Source: Treponema sp. UBA4328 (GTDB lineage: Bacteria; Spirochaetota; Spirochaetia; Treponematales; Treponemataceae). Taken from it: DNA of 10,037 nucleotides. Position numbers and translations under genes: made by a program. The stretch's first letter is position 1. The number at the start of each line of letters is the position of its first letter. Location: positions 1 to 10,037 of the forward strand of contig DGTU01000135.1 of the NCBI GenBank assembly GCA_002394465.1. Direction: 5' to 3'. The notes beneath the pieces were generated by a model. It ran no database searches. It was not told the origin of the DNA and was given only the letters and a program-made list of their open reading frames with translations. Below are positions 1 through 6,416 of this stretch, in pieces.

Positions 1-473
1 AGCATCTGATTCACATAGTCAAAAGGCGATCCGAGACCATAGATGCAGGAAACGGAAGCGACGATGATAACGTCTCTTCTTTCTGCAAGAGCGGCAGTGG
101 CGGAGTGCCTGAGCTTCTCTATCTCATCATTGATGTCGGAATCTTTCTCTATATAGGTATCAGTTGAGGGCACATAAGCCTCAGGCTGATAATAGTCATA
201 GTAGGAAACAAAATATTCTACGGCATTATCCGGAAAAAACGACTTGAATTCGCGGTAGAGCTGTGCAGACAGGGTTTTGTTGTGGCTTATGATGAGGGTA
301 GGCCGCTGTACGGCTTCGATGATTTTGGCCATAGTGAAAGTCTTTCCGCTTCCCGTGACGCCCTTGAGGGTCTGGTAACGGTCTCCGCGCAGAAAGCCTT
401 CAGAAAGTTTTTGAATTGCCTGTCCCTGGTCTCCTGACGGTTCGTAGGGACTTACTACCTTGAATTTCCTCAT
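1..473 (-). CDS. uvrB: UvrB, excinuclease ABC subunit B, N-terminal part (cut by window edge)
   Basis: UvrB is the damage-verification helicase of bacterial nucleotide excision repair. It is loaded by UvrA and recruits UvrC in the cytoplasm. The 157 complete residues visible begin MRKFKVVSPYEPSGDQ and match the conserved UvrB start. Walker A (GVTGSGKT) is at residues 38-45, followed by the SHNKTLSAQLYREFK segment around 63-77. The damage-probing beta-hairpin region is marked by YYDYYQPEAY at 91-100 and VPSTDTYIEKDSDINDE just after it. The C-terminal three quarters, including the rest of the helicase core and the UvrC-binding tail, lie beyond position 1. The start is the ATG at 471-473. It has no Shine-Dalgarno, but a TGCTATAGT extended -10 lies 6 bases upstream. 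The gene is divergent from the nuclease gene. The identification is very secure. Confidence 0.97.
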   Translation of the reverse strand, partial: MRKFKVVSPYEPSGDQGQAIQKLSEGFLRGDRYQTLKGVTGSGKTFTMAKIIEAVQRPTLIISHNKTLSAQLYREFKSFFPDNAVEYFVSYYDYYQPEAYVPSTDTYIEKDSDINDEIEKLRHSATAALAERRDVIIVASVSCIYGLGSPFDYVNQM

Positions 474-479
474 GCAGGA

Positions 480-508
480 ACTATAGCAGATTTATGCGTA
501 CTTTTAAA
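480..508 (-). promoter_or_regulatory. uvrB promoter, extended -10, predicted leaderless
   Basis: On the minus strand, TATAGT (485 down to 480) is preceded by TGC, giving an extended -10. The box ends 6 bases before the uvrB ATG, so transcription should start at or next to the A of the start codon. A TTTAAA at 503-508, with a 17-bp spacer, is a candidate -35. I see no LexA-like operator, although the treponemal LexA site, if one exists, is not something I could recognise. This is inference from spacing and consensus. Confidence 0.55.
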
Positions 509-530
509 GAAAGAATTATTCTGCTACAAT
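503..530 (+). promoter_or_regulatory. nuclease promoter, extended -10, predicted leaderless
   Basis: TACAAT at 525-530 is preceded by TGC (522-524), forming an extended -10. It ends 6 bases before the ATG at 537, leaving no room for a ribosome binding site. The same TTTAAA (503-508) that is spaced correctly for uvrB on the other strand sits 16 bp upstream of this -10, so the two divergent promoters may share one palindromic -35. Confidence 0.5.
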
Positions 531-536
531 CATATT

Positions 537-1388
537 ATGTCACGAAGAAAAAATAACAGCTCAAAGTCTTTCAGAACGCTTGTAATTCTTACGGTCATTG
601 TACTTGCCGCAGCAGCCCTTTTTAACTGCATTTCAGTACGGCAGAATCCTGAAGCCAGACAGAATGAAACTGCAGCCGGAACAATTCCTGAGGGAGTTGA
701 AGTTCCCCTATGTGCAGCCCGCGAACATAAAAAAGGACATGAAATAAGGAATTTCAATTATTATTCAGTCTGTTACAGGGAAGATTATGAGCAGGCAGAA
801 TGGTCCTGCTACAGCCTTACAAGGGATCAGCTTAAAAACCGGGTTGAGCGCACTGATGATTTCAGGGAAGATCCGATGATAAGTACAGGTTCTGCAACTC
901 TTGCTGATTACAGGCGTTCCGGATTTGACAGGGGACACCTGACGCCGGCAGCTGACCGTGAATTTTCTAAGGAAGCCGTAAGCGAAACTTTTTATATGAG
1001 CAACATGTCGCCGCAGTTTCCTGCATTTAACCGGGAAATATGGCAGTATCTTGAACATCAGGTACGCGTATGGGCTGAAAAGTTCGGGACTGTCTATGTC
1101 GTAAGCGGTCCGGTCCTTGAAAAAAGTGCTGATAAATATGAATCGATCGGAAAAAGCAGGGTTTCAATTCCGCAGTATTATTATAAGGTAATCCTGTCAC
1201 GGATTAACGGAAACATTGAAGCAATCGGATTTATAATTTCAAACGAAAAGCACAGGGATGAATTCTGGAATTATGCCGTGAGTGTTGATGAAGTTGAAAA
1301 GAGAACCGGAATAGATTTTTTCAGCCTGCTTGATGACGTATCCGAGGACAGGGTGGAAGCTTCGTTTGACATTTCACTGTGGAAATAG
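537..1388 (+). CDS. DNA/RNA non-specific endonuclease (Serratia nuclease / NucA family, beta-beta-alpha-metal), membrane- or lipid-anchored
   Basis: A 283-residue sugar-non-specific nuclease of the NUC_1 family, which cleaves DNA and RNA with one divalent metal ion. The DRGH signature is complete (D131-R132-G133-H134, followed by LTPAAD), with H134 as the expected general base. YMSNMSPQ (153-160) and NREIW follow, with N165 as the expected metal ligand and E173 where Serratia nuclease has its active-site glutamate. VYVVSGPVL is the usual strand after the active-site helix. The N-terminus is basic (SRRKN...K) with a hydrophobic stretch at about 14-29 ending LFNC, where C31 could be a loose spirochaetal lipobox cysteine; otherwise the stretch is a signal anchor. 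Either way the catalytic domain is probably outside the cytoplasm, suiting nucleic-acid scavenging or extracellular DNA breakdown. No inhibitor gene is adjacent, consistent with export. It converges on the HD-GYP gene 8 bp downstream. Confidence 0.9.
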   Translation: MSRRKNNSSKSFRTLVILTVIVLAAAALFNCISVRQNPEARQNETAAGTIPEGVEVPLCAAREHKKGHEIRNFNYYSVCYREDYEQAEWSCYSLTRDQLKNRVERTDDFREDPMISTGSATLADYRRSGFDRGHLTPAADREFSKEAVSETFYMSNMSPQFPAFNREIWQYLEHQVRVWAEKFGTVYVVSGPVLEKSADKYESIGKSRVSIPQYYYKVILSRINGNIEAIGFIISNEKHRDEFWNYAVSVDEVEKRTGIDFFSLLDDVSEDRVEASFDISLWK

Positions 1389-1396
1389 TCCTGCAT

Positions 1397-2635
1397 CTAG
1401 CTGATGTTAAAGGCCCCGTCCTTTATGAGCTCAATTGCGATTTCTGCAATCTTAGGGTCAAACTGAGTTCCTGAATTCTTTTCAAGTTCTGAAATTATGA
1501 CTTCATCTGGAAGGTGTGCCCTGTATGCGCGGTCAGTTGCCATTGCATCGTAACTGTCTGCAACGCATATGATTCTTGCTACAAGCGGAATGTCTTCACC
1601 GGAAAGTCCGAACATATAGCCCTTGCCGTCATAGCGTTCGTGATGATAGAGGACGCCGGCGCGGATGTTCGAAATGTCATTGAAATCCTGGAGAACTTCA
1701 GCTCCGTAGGTGGTATGCTTTTTCATTTCATTCCATTCAGATTTTGTCAGGGCAGACGGCTTGCAGAGAATTTCACGCGAAATCATAACCTTGCCGACAT
1801 CATGAAGCATTCCGACGTAATAGATGTTTTTCTGTTCCTGTTCACTGAAGCCGAGTTTCTGTGCTATCAGTCTTGAATATTCTGCAACGTGAGAAGAGTG
1901 GCGTTTCGTGTATTCGTCGCGTACGTCGATAAAGTTTGCGCAGAGCTTGATGTATTTGTCGATTTTTTCTTCTGCTTTTTTGCCTTCGAATGCAATACTC
2001 CTGTAGCTGAATGAAAAAGCCATGCAGGCAAGGATTCCGCAGATTGTCCAGACAATGAAGAATATTACGAGCGGAGAATCAAACGGCTTGCGTGAGTATC
2101 GTCCTGAGATTTCGTAAGTAATGTTTTCTTCCAGGAAGGTTTCCGGGGTAACTTCCGGAGGCGTGTAGAAAACAAAACCGAATTTTACCTTGTCGTCCGG
2201 GAGAATGTGATCAGTCATAAAATCTGCAAGCGGGGTAATCTTTATCGTGGTTCCTTCCTGTTCAAATTTTCCGTTCCACGGATCCCCATCAATATAGCAG
2301 CCTTCCGGAACCGTAAGTTCAAGCGTGTAATCATAGAAATTGTGAAGGGTGTCATTGTATACATAGAATTCATAGACGGCGCCCCAGTACTGTGATTCCT
2401 CCTGCCAGAGCTTGAGTTCACCGTTTTCGTTTTTCTGAATTTCTGCTTCGATGAATATTTCTGTGCGTTCTTCTGTGTTTCCGTTCTGCGTGTAGCAGTG
2501 TACTTCCTTGTTTTCATTAAAGACTGATATGCAGCTGAGCGTCATCCCGATAATTCCGATAACAAAAAATACCAGTGACCCCATAAGGCCTCTGTTGTCT
2601 TTCGGGCGCTTCCGCTGTGAATCAAAAAATTTCAT
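1397..2635 (-). CDS. Membrane HD-GYP domain protein, predicted cyclic-di-GMP phosphodiesterase with CBM2-like extracytoplasmic domain
   Basis: A 412-residue protein. It has a short cytoplasmic tail, a membrane segment at about 17-38, an extracytoplasmic domain at about 40-187, a second membrane segment at about 188-211, and a cytoplasmic HD-GYP domain at about 222-400. The catalytic domain keeps DEYTKRHSSHV (240-250), the HD pair in MLHDVGK (H278, D279, K282), H307, HHERYDGKG (331-339), D360 in the VADSYDAM segment, and TDRAYR. The GYP motif itself reads GYM (M341 in place of proline). HD-GYP enzymes hydrolyse cyclic-di-GMP to pGpG or GMP; activity here is inferred. The outer domain has a pattern like cellulose-binding CBM2 modules (see findings). 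The start chosen is the ATG at 2633-2635, because a GAGG lies 5 bases upstream (2641-2644). An in-frame ATG further up at 2755 would add 40 residues encoded inside a palindrome. Confidence 0.9.
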   Translation of the reverse strand: MKFFDSQRKRPKDNRGLMGSLVFFVIGIIGMTLSCISVFNENKEVHCYTQNGNTEERTEIFIEAEIQKNENGELKLWQEESQYWGAVYEFYVYNDTLHNFYDYTLELTVPEGCYIDGDPWNGKFEQEGTTIKITPLADFMTDHILPDDKVKFGFVFYTPPEVTPETFLEENITYEISGRYSRKPFDSPLVIFFIVWTICGILACMAFSFSYRSIAFEGKKAEEKIDKYIKLCANFIDVRDEYTKRHSSHVAEYSRLIAQKLGFSEQEQKNIYYVGMLHDVGKVMISREILCKPSALTKSEWNEMKKHTTYGAEVLQDFNDISNIRAGVLYHHERYDGKGYMFGLSGEDIPLVARIICVADSYDAMATDRAYRAHLPDEVIISELEKNSGTQFDPKIAEIAIELIKDGAFNIS

Positions 2636-2653
2636 TTTAACCTCAGACTTTTT

Positions 2654-2681
2654 TCTATATATAAAATATAACACAAAACAA
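2654..2681 (-). promoter_or_regulatory. candidate promoter of the HD-GYP gene
   Basis: On the minus strand, TTGTTT (2681-2676) and TATAGA (2659-2654) are separated by 16 bp. A start site about 7 bases further on leaves a short leader of roughly a dozen bases carrying the GAGG Shine-Dalgarno. The region is very AT-rich, so other -10 registers such as TATATA are possible. Confidence 0.35.
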
Positions 2682-2690
2682 GGAAAATAT

Positions 2691-2959
2691 AAACCGCCAC
2701 CGAAAAAAATCCGGACCAGCACATTACATAAAAAATTAAATGTAAAAATATGCATAAGCAGATAATAAGCATAAAACGGTAACGGGACGCAGAAAAAAAG
2801 GAAAGGGAGGACCCGGCAACAATTGTATGGCGGGGCCTGTAGCCGGGAGCACCACTTTTCTTTTTTTCGTCGCTGGGACCCGTCTATACATATATTATCT
2901 GCGTATGCATATTTTTAAATTAAATCTACGCATGTGCCGGTCCGGATTTTCTACGGTTT
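2691..2959. repeat. Long nested imperfect palindrome (MITE-like element or giant RNA hairpin)
   Basis: Within the 385-bp gap between the HD-GYP and rnhA starts, five or six pairs of inverted repeats nest in order around one centre. They are 2691-2696 with 2954-2959 (AAACCG ends); 2706-2724 with 2932-2950 (18 of 19 positions); 2744-2767 with 2893-2916 (23 of 24); 2782-2786 with 2879-2883 (5 of 5); 2792-2805 with 2855-2868 (13 of 14, purine tract against pyrimidine tract); and 2812-2817 with 2842-2847 (6 of 6, CCCGGC). The apical loop is 2818-2841. Folded, it is an interrupted rod of about 245-270 bases. I see no open reading frame of note in it, no obvious target-site duplication at its ends, and no match to an RNA family I know. 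Existence of the repeat is certain; its nature is not. Confidence 0.9.
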
Positions 2960-3003
2960 CTGCTGGAGACACACCGGATGTGTAGAGTTTTATTTGGTTT
3001 GTA

Positions 3004-3012
3004 TGTTAGAAT
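3004..3012 (+). promoter_or_regulatory. rnhA extended -10
   Basis: TGTTAGAAT is a TGn plus TAGAAT extended -10, ending 8 bases before the rnhA ATG at 3021. No convincing -35 lies 16-18 bp upstream. An AGGG (3013-3016) lies between the -10 and the ATG, but with the predicted start site it would be mostly or wholly outside the transcript, so a leaderless or nearly leaderless mRNA is expected unless another promoter lies upstream. Confidence 0.45.
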
Positions 3013-3020
3013 AGGGCGGT

Positions 3021-3470
3021 ATGGAAAAAATTGTTGTTTATACGGACGGCGGATGTTCGGGAAATCCCGGACCGGGCGGATGGGCCTGCGTTGTAATTGA
3101 CGGAGATGATGCACGGGAGCTTTCGGGCGGAAGCAGGTCTACGACGAACAATCAGATGGAACTCACGGCAGCAATCAATGCGCTTTCCGTTATCTATAAT
3201 ACTCCTCGCTTTAAGTCGCGCAAAATAGAAGTAAACATCGACAGCCAGTATGTCAAAAACGGCATAACTTCATGGATTTCAAAGTGGAAGGTTAACGGCT
3301 GGAAAACTGCTTCAAAAAAGCCAGTCGTAAACCAGGAACTGTGGCAGCAGCTGGACAAGCTTAATTCCGCGCTTGATGTAGAATGGAAGTGGGTCAAGGG
3401 ACATGCAGGAGTTGAGTATAATGAAATCTGCGATTCCCTGTGCCAGAAACAGATAAAGCTCTTCAAATAA
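3021..3470 (+). CDS. rnhA: Ribonuclease HI
   Basis: A 149-residue single-domain RNase HI, close to the usual bacterial length. It cuts the RNA strand of RNA-DNA hybrids, removing R-loops and primers in the cytoplasm. The catalytic carboxylates are all visible: D9 in VYTDGGCSGNPGPGGWA, E47 in NNQMELTAA, D74 in NIDSQYV and D138 in ICDSLC, with the mobile histidine H128 in VKGHAG. The tryptophan-rich SWISKWKVNGWKT segment (84-96) corresponds to the basic handle that holds the hybrid. The usual HPENE after HAG reads VEYNE here, a mild variation near the active site. The start fits the family start directly before the first strand. The gene is preceded by its own -10 and followed 48 bp later by the lipoprotein gene, with no clear terminator between. 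Confidence 0.97.
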   Translation: MEKIVVYTDGGCSGNPGPGGWACVVIDGDDARELSGGSRSTTNNQMELTAAINALSVIYNTPRFKSRKIEVNIDSQYVKNGITSWISKWKVNGWKTASKKPVVNQELWQQLDKLNSALDVEWKWVKGHAGVEYNEICDSLCQKQIKLFK

Positions 3471-3501
3471 AATATTCTTCCCTAAACACGCACTTTTATT
3501 C

Positions 3502-3511
3502 TGCCGACAAT
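3502..3511 (+). promoter_or_regulatory. candidate -10 of the lipoprotein operon
   Basis: GACAAT (3506-3511) lies 7 bases before the ATG at 3519 and is followed by TTTACTG. The Cache receptor gene has an almost identical arrangement (GATAAT followed by TTTACT and then ATG). There is no Shine-Dalgarno. The -35 region (around 3483-3488, TAAACA) is weak, so read-through from rnhA may also contribute. Confidence 0.35.
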
Positions 3512-3518
3512 TTTACTG

Positions 3519-4673
3519 ATGAAACGTTTATTTTTTATTTCACTGGTACCGGCAGTTCTCTTCTTTTTCTCATGCGGACAGAAGAATGTTCAGGAAGAAG
3601 AAGTCATCGAAATTGAACACTATGCAAAGGATCACAGATGGTATTATTTTACCTCTGACGGATTTGAAGCCGTATCGCTTCCGCAGAAATCGGGGATAAG
3701 CTCGCTCAAGCCCTGGACGGAAACGCTGAGAATTTCTGATGCAAATACAAGCCTTGATTCCCAGGGATTTATGGTCGTCAACAGGCTCGGAATCCTTCTT
3801 TTCAGCGGAAAAGGGGAACCTGTTTTAATCCGTGACAAAAATCTTTTTGCAGATTCTACTGCGGGCGGCCTTGTTTTCAGTGACAATACTGCATACTTCA
3901 GCCTTACGAGAAATTCATTTTTTAATGAAGATGCGGGAAAAAAGACAGAAAACGGTGACAGACCATACCTTATAAGAATCTCAGATGCAAATAAAATGCT
4001 TTATCCTGCAGTAACCTACGGAGATCTTTCGCTTGCTTCCGGTGAGGAAGTTACGGGCAATTATTTTGACGGTTCTTCATGGCTTGCTTCAATCAAAAAG
4101 ACCGAAAATAACCGCAGTGAATTCCGCTATATTGAATGGAAACCGAGTGCTGTCCTGAGTTCACTTCTACCGACGACATCCGGCGGCAAGGTAAGGCTTG
4201 AAGACAGTAACGAAAGTACCTTCAGGTATGCAAATACGATGGAAAAATATTCAAAGTCACCGCTAAGGCTTCGTGAACTTTTAAAATCAATTCCGGAAGA
4301 CTTTAATTTCTCTGTTACGGTAAAGGATGCAGGAGGAGTGAGTCCGCGCTTCTATGAGAACATTACGGGAAGCGGAACAACTTCTGCAAATGCAATTATA
4401 AGCGACAGGTGGATCTGCTGTATATTTGCAGACGGTACGTCATATTTTAACGGCGCACTTTCAAACCGCTCAATCCTCAACCGCGGAAAAAACGTTGCAT
4501 TCCGCCTGCCGAAACTGCCTAAGAATTACATTTACAGTTCATTCTGCGTATCCGGCGGCTTTATGATTGTCAGCTGGGAAGAAAGCGATTTCTACAAGAC
4601 AGGACGAAGCGGATTCCTGGTTGTTGATCTTGCCAATATCTTTTACAATGAACTGCCTGCCCTCAAGGGCTGA
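3519..4673 (+). CDS. Uncharacterised predicted lipoprotein
   Basis: A 384-residue protein I do not recognise. It begins with a type II signal peptide: MKR, a hydrophobic core, and FFFSCGQ, with C19 as the predicted lipidated cysteine. A short acidic stretch (EEEVIEIE, 26-33) follows as a tether. The rest is soluble and looks beta-rich, with repeated short hydrophobic strands separated by turns (for example FMVVNRLGILLFSG, GGLVFSDNTAYFSL, WICCIFADGTSYF and GFLVVDLANIF). That is the texture of a propeller-like or beta-sandwich fold, but no repeat unit can be proved by eye. There are no catalytic motifs. It is the first gene of a likely unit with a small beta-barrel protein (15-bp gap) and a permease, so a surface or periplasmic partner of that barrel is a reasonable guess. 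The start is fixed by the signal peptide. Confidence 0.75.
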   Translation: MKRLFFISLVPAVLFFFSCGQKNVQEEEVIEIEHYAKDHRWYYFTSDGFEAVSLPQKSGISSLKPWTETLRISDANTSLDSQGFMVVNRLGILLFSGKGEPVLIRDKNLFADSTAGGLVFSDNTAYFSLTRNSFFNEDAGKKTENGDRPYLIRISDANKMLYPAVTYGDLSLASGEEVTGNYFDGSSWLASIKKTENNRSEFRYIEWKPSAVLSSLLPTTSGGKVRLEDSNESTFRYANTMEKYSKSPLRLRELLKSIPEDFNFSVTVKDAGGVSPRFYENITGSGTTSANAIISDRWICCIFADGTSYFNGALSNRSILNRGKNVAFRLPKLPKNYIYSSFCVSGGFMIVSWEESDFYKTGRSGFLVVDLANIFYNELPALKG

Positions 4674-4688
4674 TGCCGTTTTTGAGAT

Positions 4689-5357
4689 ATGAAAAAATGC
4701 CTGGTTACGCTGATAATTCTTCTGTCCTCATTTTCTCTTTTTGCACAGCAGGAAGAAACTAAGGAAAAAAACTATTCATATTATCTTACGATCGGGCCTC
4801 AGTTCATGCTTAATACTGACAGTACGGCAAAGAGTGCTCCGAGTCCGATTAATTTTTCCTTCGGGTTCGGAATGAATTTTTTTGAAGATAAAATGCTCAA
4901 TTTTCAGCCGCATCTTGTCTTTTCAACGAATTATTACCTGTGGGACGGAGAAAATGCGCGTCCTGCCGAAATCGAAAACAGAACGGCTACTTCACTGAAT
5001 TTCATGCTCGACCTTAATGTCATGCATTCAATAGGTAAGATGCATACTTTTCAGTACGGCGGCGGACTTGGAATATTTGCAAGGTTTGCACTTCTGTCTG
5101 CAGGCGTAGATGAAAATGATGCAGGAGGTACGGCTGGTTCGACTGCAGGAGATGACGTCAATTCAATAGGGGACTGGTTCTGGAGCGGGGCAAACTTCCT
5201 GTATCCGCAGATTGCACTTTCCTATACTTATACCAGCGGAAAATGGCAGATGGGTGCGGAAAGTCATGTTTATTTTCCTTTCGGAAGCATAATTGACGGC
5301 AGGGGAGTTGACGGACTTATCGTTTCGCTTTCGTTCAAGGTTATATTTCCGCGCTGA
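4689..5357 (+). CDS. Predicted small outer-membrane beta-barrel protein
   Basis: A 222-residue exported protein. The Sec signal peptide MKKCLVTLIILLSSFSLFA has likely cleavage after A19, before QQEETK. The mature part shows alternating aromatic and polar residues typical of amphipathic barrel strands (YYLTIGPQFML, INFSFGFGMNFF, FQPHLVFSTNYYLW, SLNFMLDLNVM, FQYGGGLGIFARFAL, YPQIALSYTYTSG, WQMGAESHVYFPFG, LIVSLSFKVIF). That suggests roughly eight strands, the size of OmpA/OmpW-type barrels. A Gly/Ala/Asp-rich segment at 139-162 looks like a long exposed loop. The final strand ends FKVIFPR and not in a terminal phenylalanine, which spirochaete barrels do not strictly need. The Shine-Dalgarno is poor (GAG directly before the ATG), so translation may be coupled to the lipoprotein gene 15 bp upstream. 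The specific function is unknown. Confidence 0.7.
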   Translation: MKKCLVTLIILLSSFSLFAQQEETKEKNYSYYLTIGPQFMLNTDSTAKSAPSPINFSFGFGMNFFEDKMLNFQPHLVFSTNYYLWDGENARPAEIENRTATSLNFMLDLNVMHSIGKMHTFQYGGGLGIFARFALLSAGVDENDAGGTAGSTAGDDVNSIGDWFWSGANFLYPQIALSYTYTSGKWQMGAESHVYFPFGSIIDGRGVDGLIVSLSFKVIFPR

Positions 5358-5374
5358 TTTTCAGGAATTATTTT

Positions 5375-6403
5375 ATGGCTGCAAAATTATTTTTTACATG
5401 CAATGCGGTTCTTCCGGTCGTGCTTGCGATCCTTACCGGATACCTTCTCAAGGTTTTAAAAGTATTCAACGAAGATTTTTTCAGGATGCTCAACAAGCTT
5501 AGTTTCCGCTGCTGTTTACCGGTAATGCTTTTTTATAATGTTTACAATGTAGACAATCTTTCTGATATTTTTGAATTTGGTCCGATATGCCTTTTCTGTT
5601 TTGCTGCCATAATGATAACCTTTGTCATTGCGGCGGTTATGTGTGCAATTACGATGAAGGACAAAAGGCAGAAGGGCGTTATGGTTCAGGCTGCATACCG
5701 TTCAAACAATGCGATCATCGGACTTTCACTTGTAATCAGCCTGATGAACGGTGACAGGGATGCCGTTGCTGTTGCTTCAATTCTGGCATCGCTCTTTATT
5801 CCGCTGTTTAATGTCCTTGCAGTCATTTCGCTTACTATGTACATGAACGAAGAAGGAAAGAAATTTTCCGTTCTTCCGGTGCTTAAAAAAATAGTAACGA
5901 ATCCGCTTATCATCGGCTGTGCTTCAGGCTTTGTATTTCTTGCAGTAAGATATTTTATTCCCGTGACGGATACCCCTGACGGAACTCAAATACCCGTTTT
6001 TACGGTCAAAAATAACCTTCCTTTCCTGTACAGGGCTGTTGAAATGATTGGTTCCTGTGCAACTCCGGTCGCCCTGATTGCGCTCGGCGGAAACTTTACA
6101 TTCAGTGCAATTTCGCGCCTCAAAAAACTCATAATCGCAGGAACCCTTGCGCGAGTACTCATCGTTCCTGTACTTACACTGGCTGCGGCCTATGCCTGCG
6201 GTTTCCGTGAACTTGAATTTCCGGCCCTTATCGCACTTTTCGGTACTCCGGTGGCAGTCAGTTCCGTTCCGATGGCAACAGAAATGAACAACGATGATGA
6301 ACTTGCGGGGCAGCTGGTTGTATGGACAAGCATCATGAGTGCCTTTACGCTGTTCGGAATAATATTCGCATGCGCTCAGGTTGGAATTTTTAAAGTGGTG
6401 TGA
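5375..6403 (+). CDS. AEC family transporter (auxin efflux carrier-like permease)
   Basis: A 342-residue inner-membrane permease of the AEC / Mem_trans family within the BART superfamily. Members export or exchange small organic anions such as malate or malonate; the substrate here cannot be told. Hydrophobic segments fall at about 10-29, 45-60, 68-93, 108-124, 130-155, 175-194, 222-240, 252-275, 282-300 and 313-335, fitting the usual ten-helix fold in two halves. Family signatures visible are RSNNAIIGL (109-117) in the first half and the conserved C-terminal block FGTPVAVSSVPMATEMN (289-305) followed by AGQLVVWTSIMSAFTL. The loop at 196-217 between the halves is a little long. AGGA (5363-5366), 8 bases before the ATG, is a clear Shine-Dalgarno, in contrast to the promoter-proximal genes. 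It is the third gene of the lipoprotein unit, 17 bp after the barrel gene. Confidence 0.9.
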   Translation: MAAKLFFTCNAVLPVVLAILTGYLLKVLKVFNEDFFRMLNKLSFRCCLPVMLFYNVYNVDNLSDIFEFGPICLFCFAAIMITFVIAAVMCAITMKDKRQKGVMVQAAYRSNNAIIGLSLVISLMNGDRDAVAVASILASLFIPLFNVLAVISLTMYMNEEGKKFSVLPVLKKIVTNPLIIGCASGFVFLAVRYFIPVTDTPDGTQIPVFTVKNNLPFLYRAVEMIGSCATPVALIALGGNFTFSAISRLKKLIIAGTLARVLIVPVLTLAAAYACGFRELEFPALIALFGTPVAVSSVPMATEMNNDDELAGQLVVWTSIMSAFTLFGIIFACAQVGIFKVV

Positions 6404-6409
6404 TAAAAT
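6381..6409 (+). promoter_or_regulatory. malQ promoter inside the end of the AEC gene, predicted leaderless
   Basis: TTGGAA (6381-6386), a 17-bp spacer, and TAAAAT (6404-6409) preceded by TGA make a good sigma70-type promoter with extended -10. The -35 overlaps the last codons of the AEC gene. The -10 ends 7 bases before the malQ ATG at 6417, and the intervening bases read TCCACCT, the opposite of a Shine-Dalgarno, so a leaderless mRNA is predicted. Confidence 0.6.
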
Positions 6410-6416
6410 TCCACCT

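Noticed and set aside
1389..1396. Bidirectional terminator between the convergent nuclease and HD-GYP genes
   Set aside because: The gap is 8 bp and only a 4-bp hairpin with no T-run is visible nearby.
2636..2755. A 40-residue upstream extension of the HD-GYP protein starting at 2755
   Set aside because: It is encoded partly inside the palindrome, lacks a ribosome site, and would put an extra hydrophobic segment before the normal tail; the ATG at 2635 has GAGG at 5 bases.
2812..2867. Intrinsic terminator (GC stem then T-rich run)
   Set aside because: The loop is 24 bases and eight bases separate the stem from the T run, and no plus-strand gene ends just upstream; the T run is better explained as one arm of the palindrome.
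2778..2894. Central hairpin as SRP (4.5S), 6S or tmRNA gene
   Set aside because: No GGAAGG-type SRP loop, no tmRNA ends or tag frame, and size and bubble do not convincingly match 6S; kept only as an unassigned palindrome.
2691..2959. Retron ncRNA
   Set aside because: The nested inverted repeats are suggestive, but no reverse transcriptase lies on either side in this window.
6381..6416. TTG start 12 codons upstream of malQ ATG
   Set aside because: It overlaps the AEC gene, coincides with the promoter -35, and the family starts at the RKSGILLHPTSLP segment.
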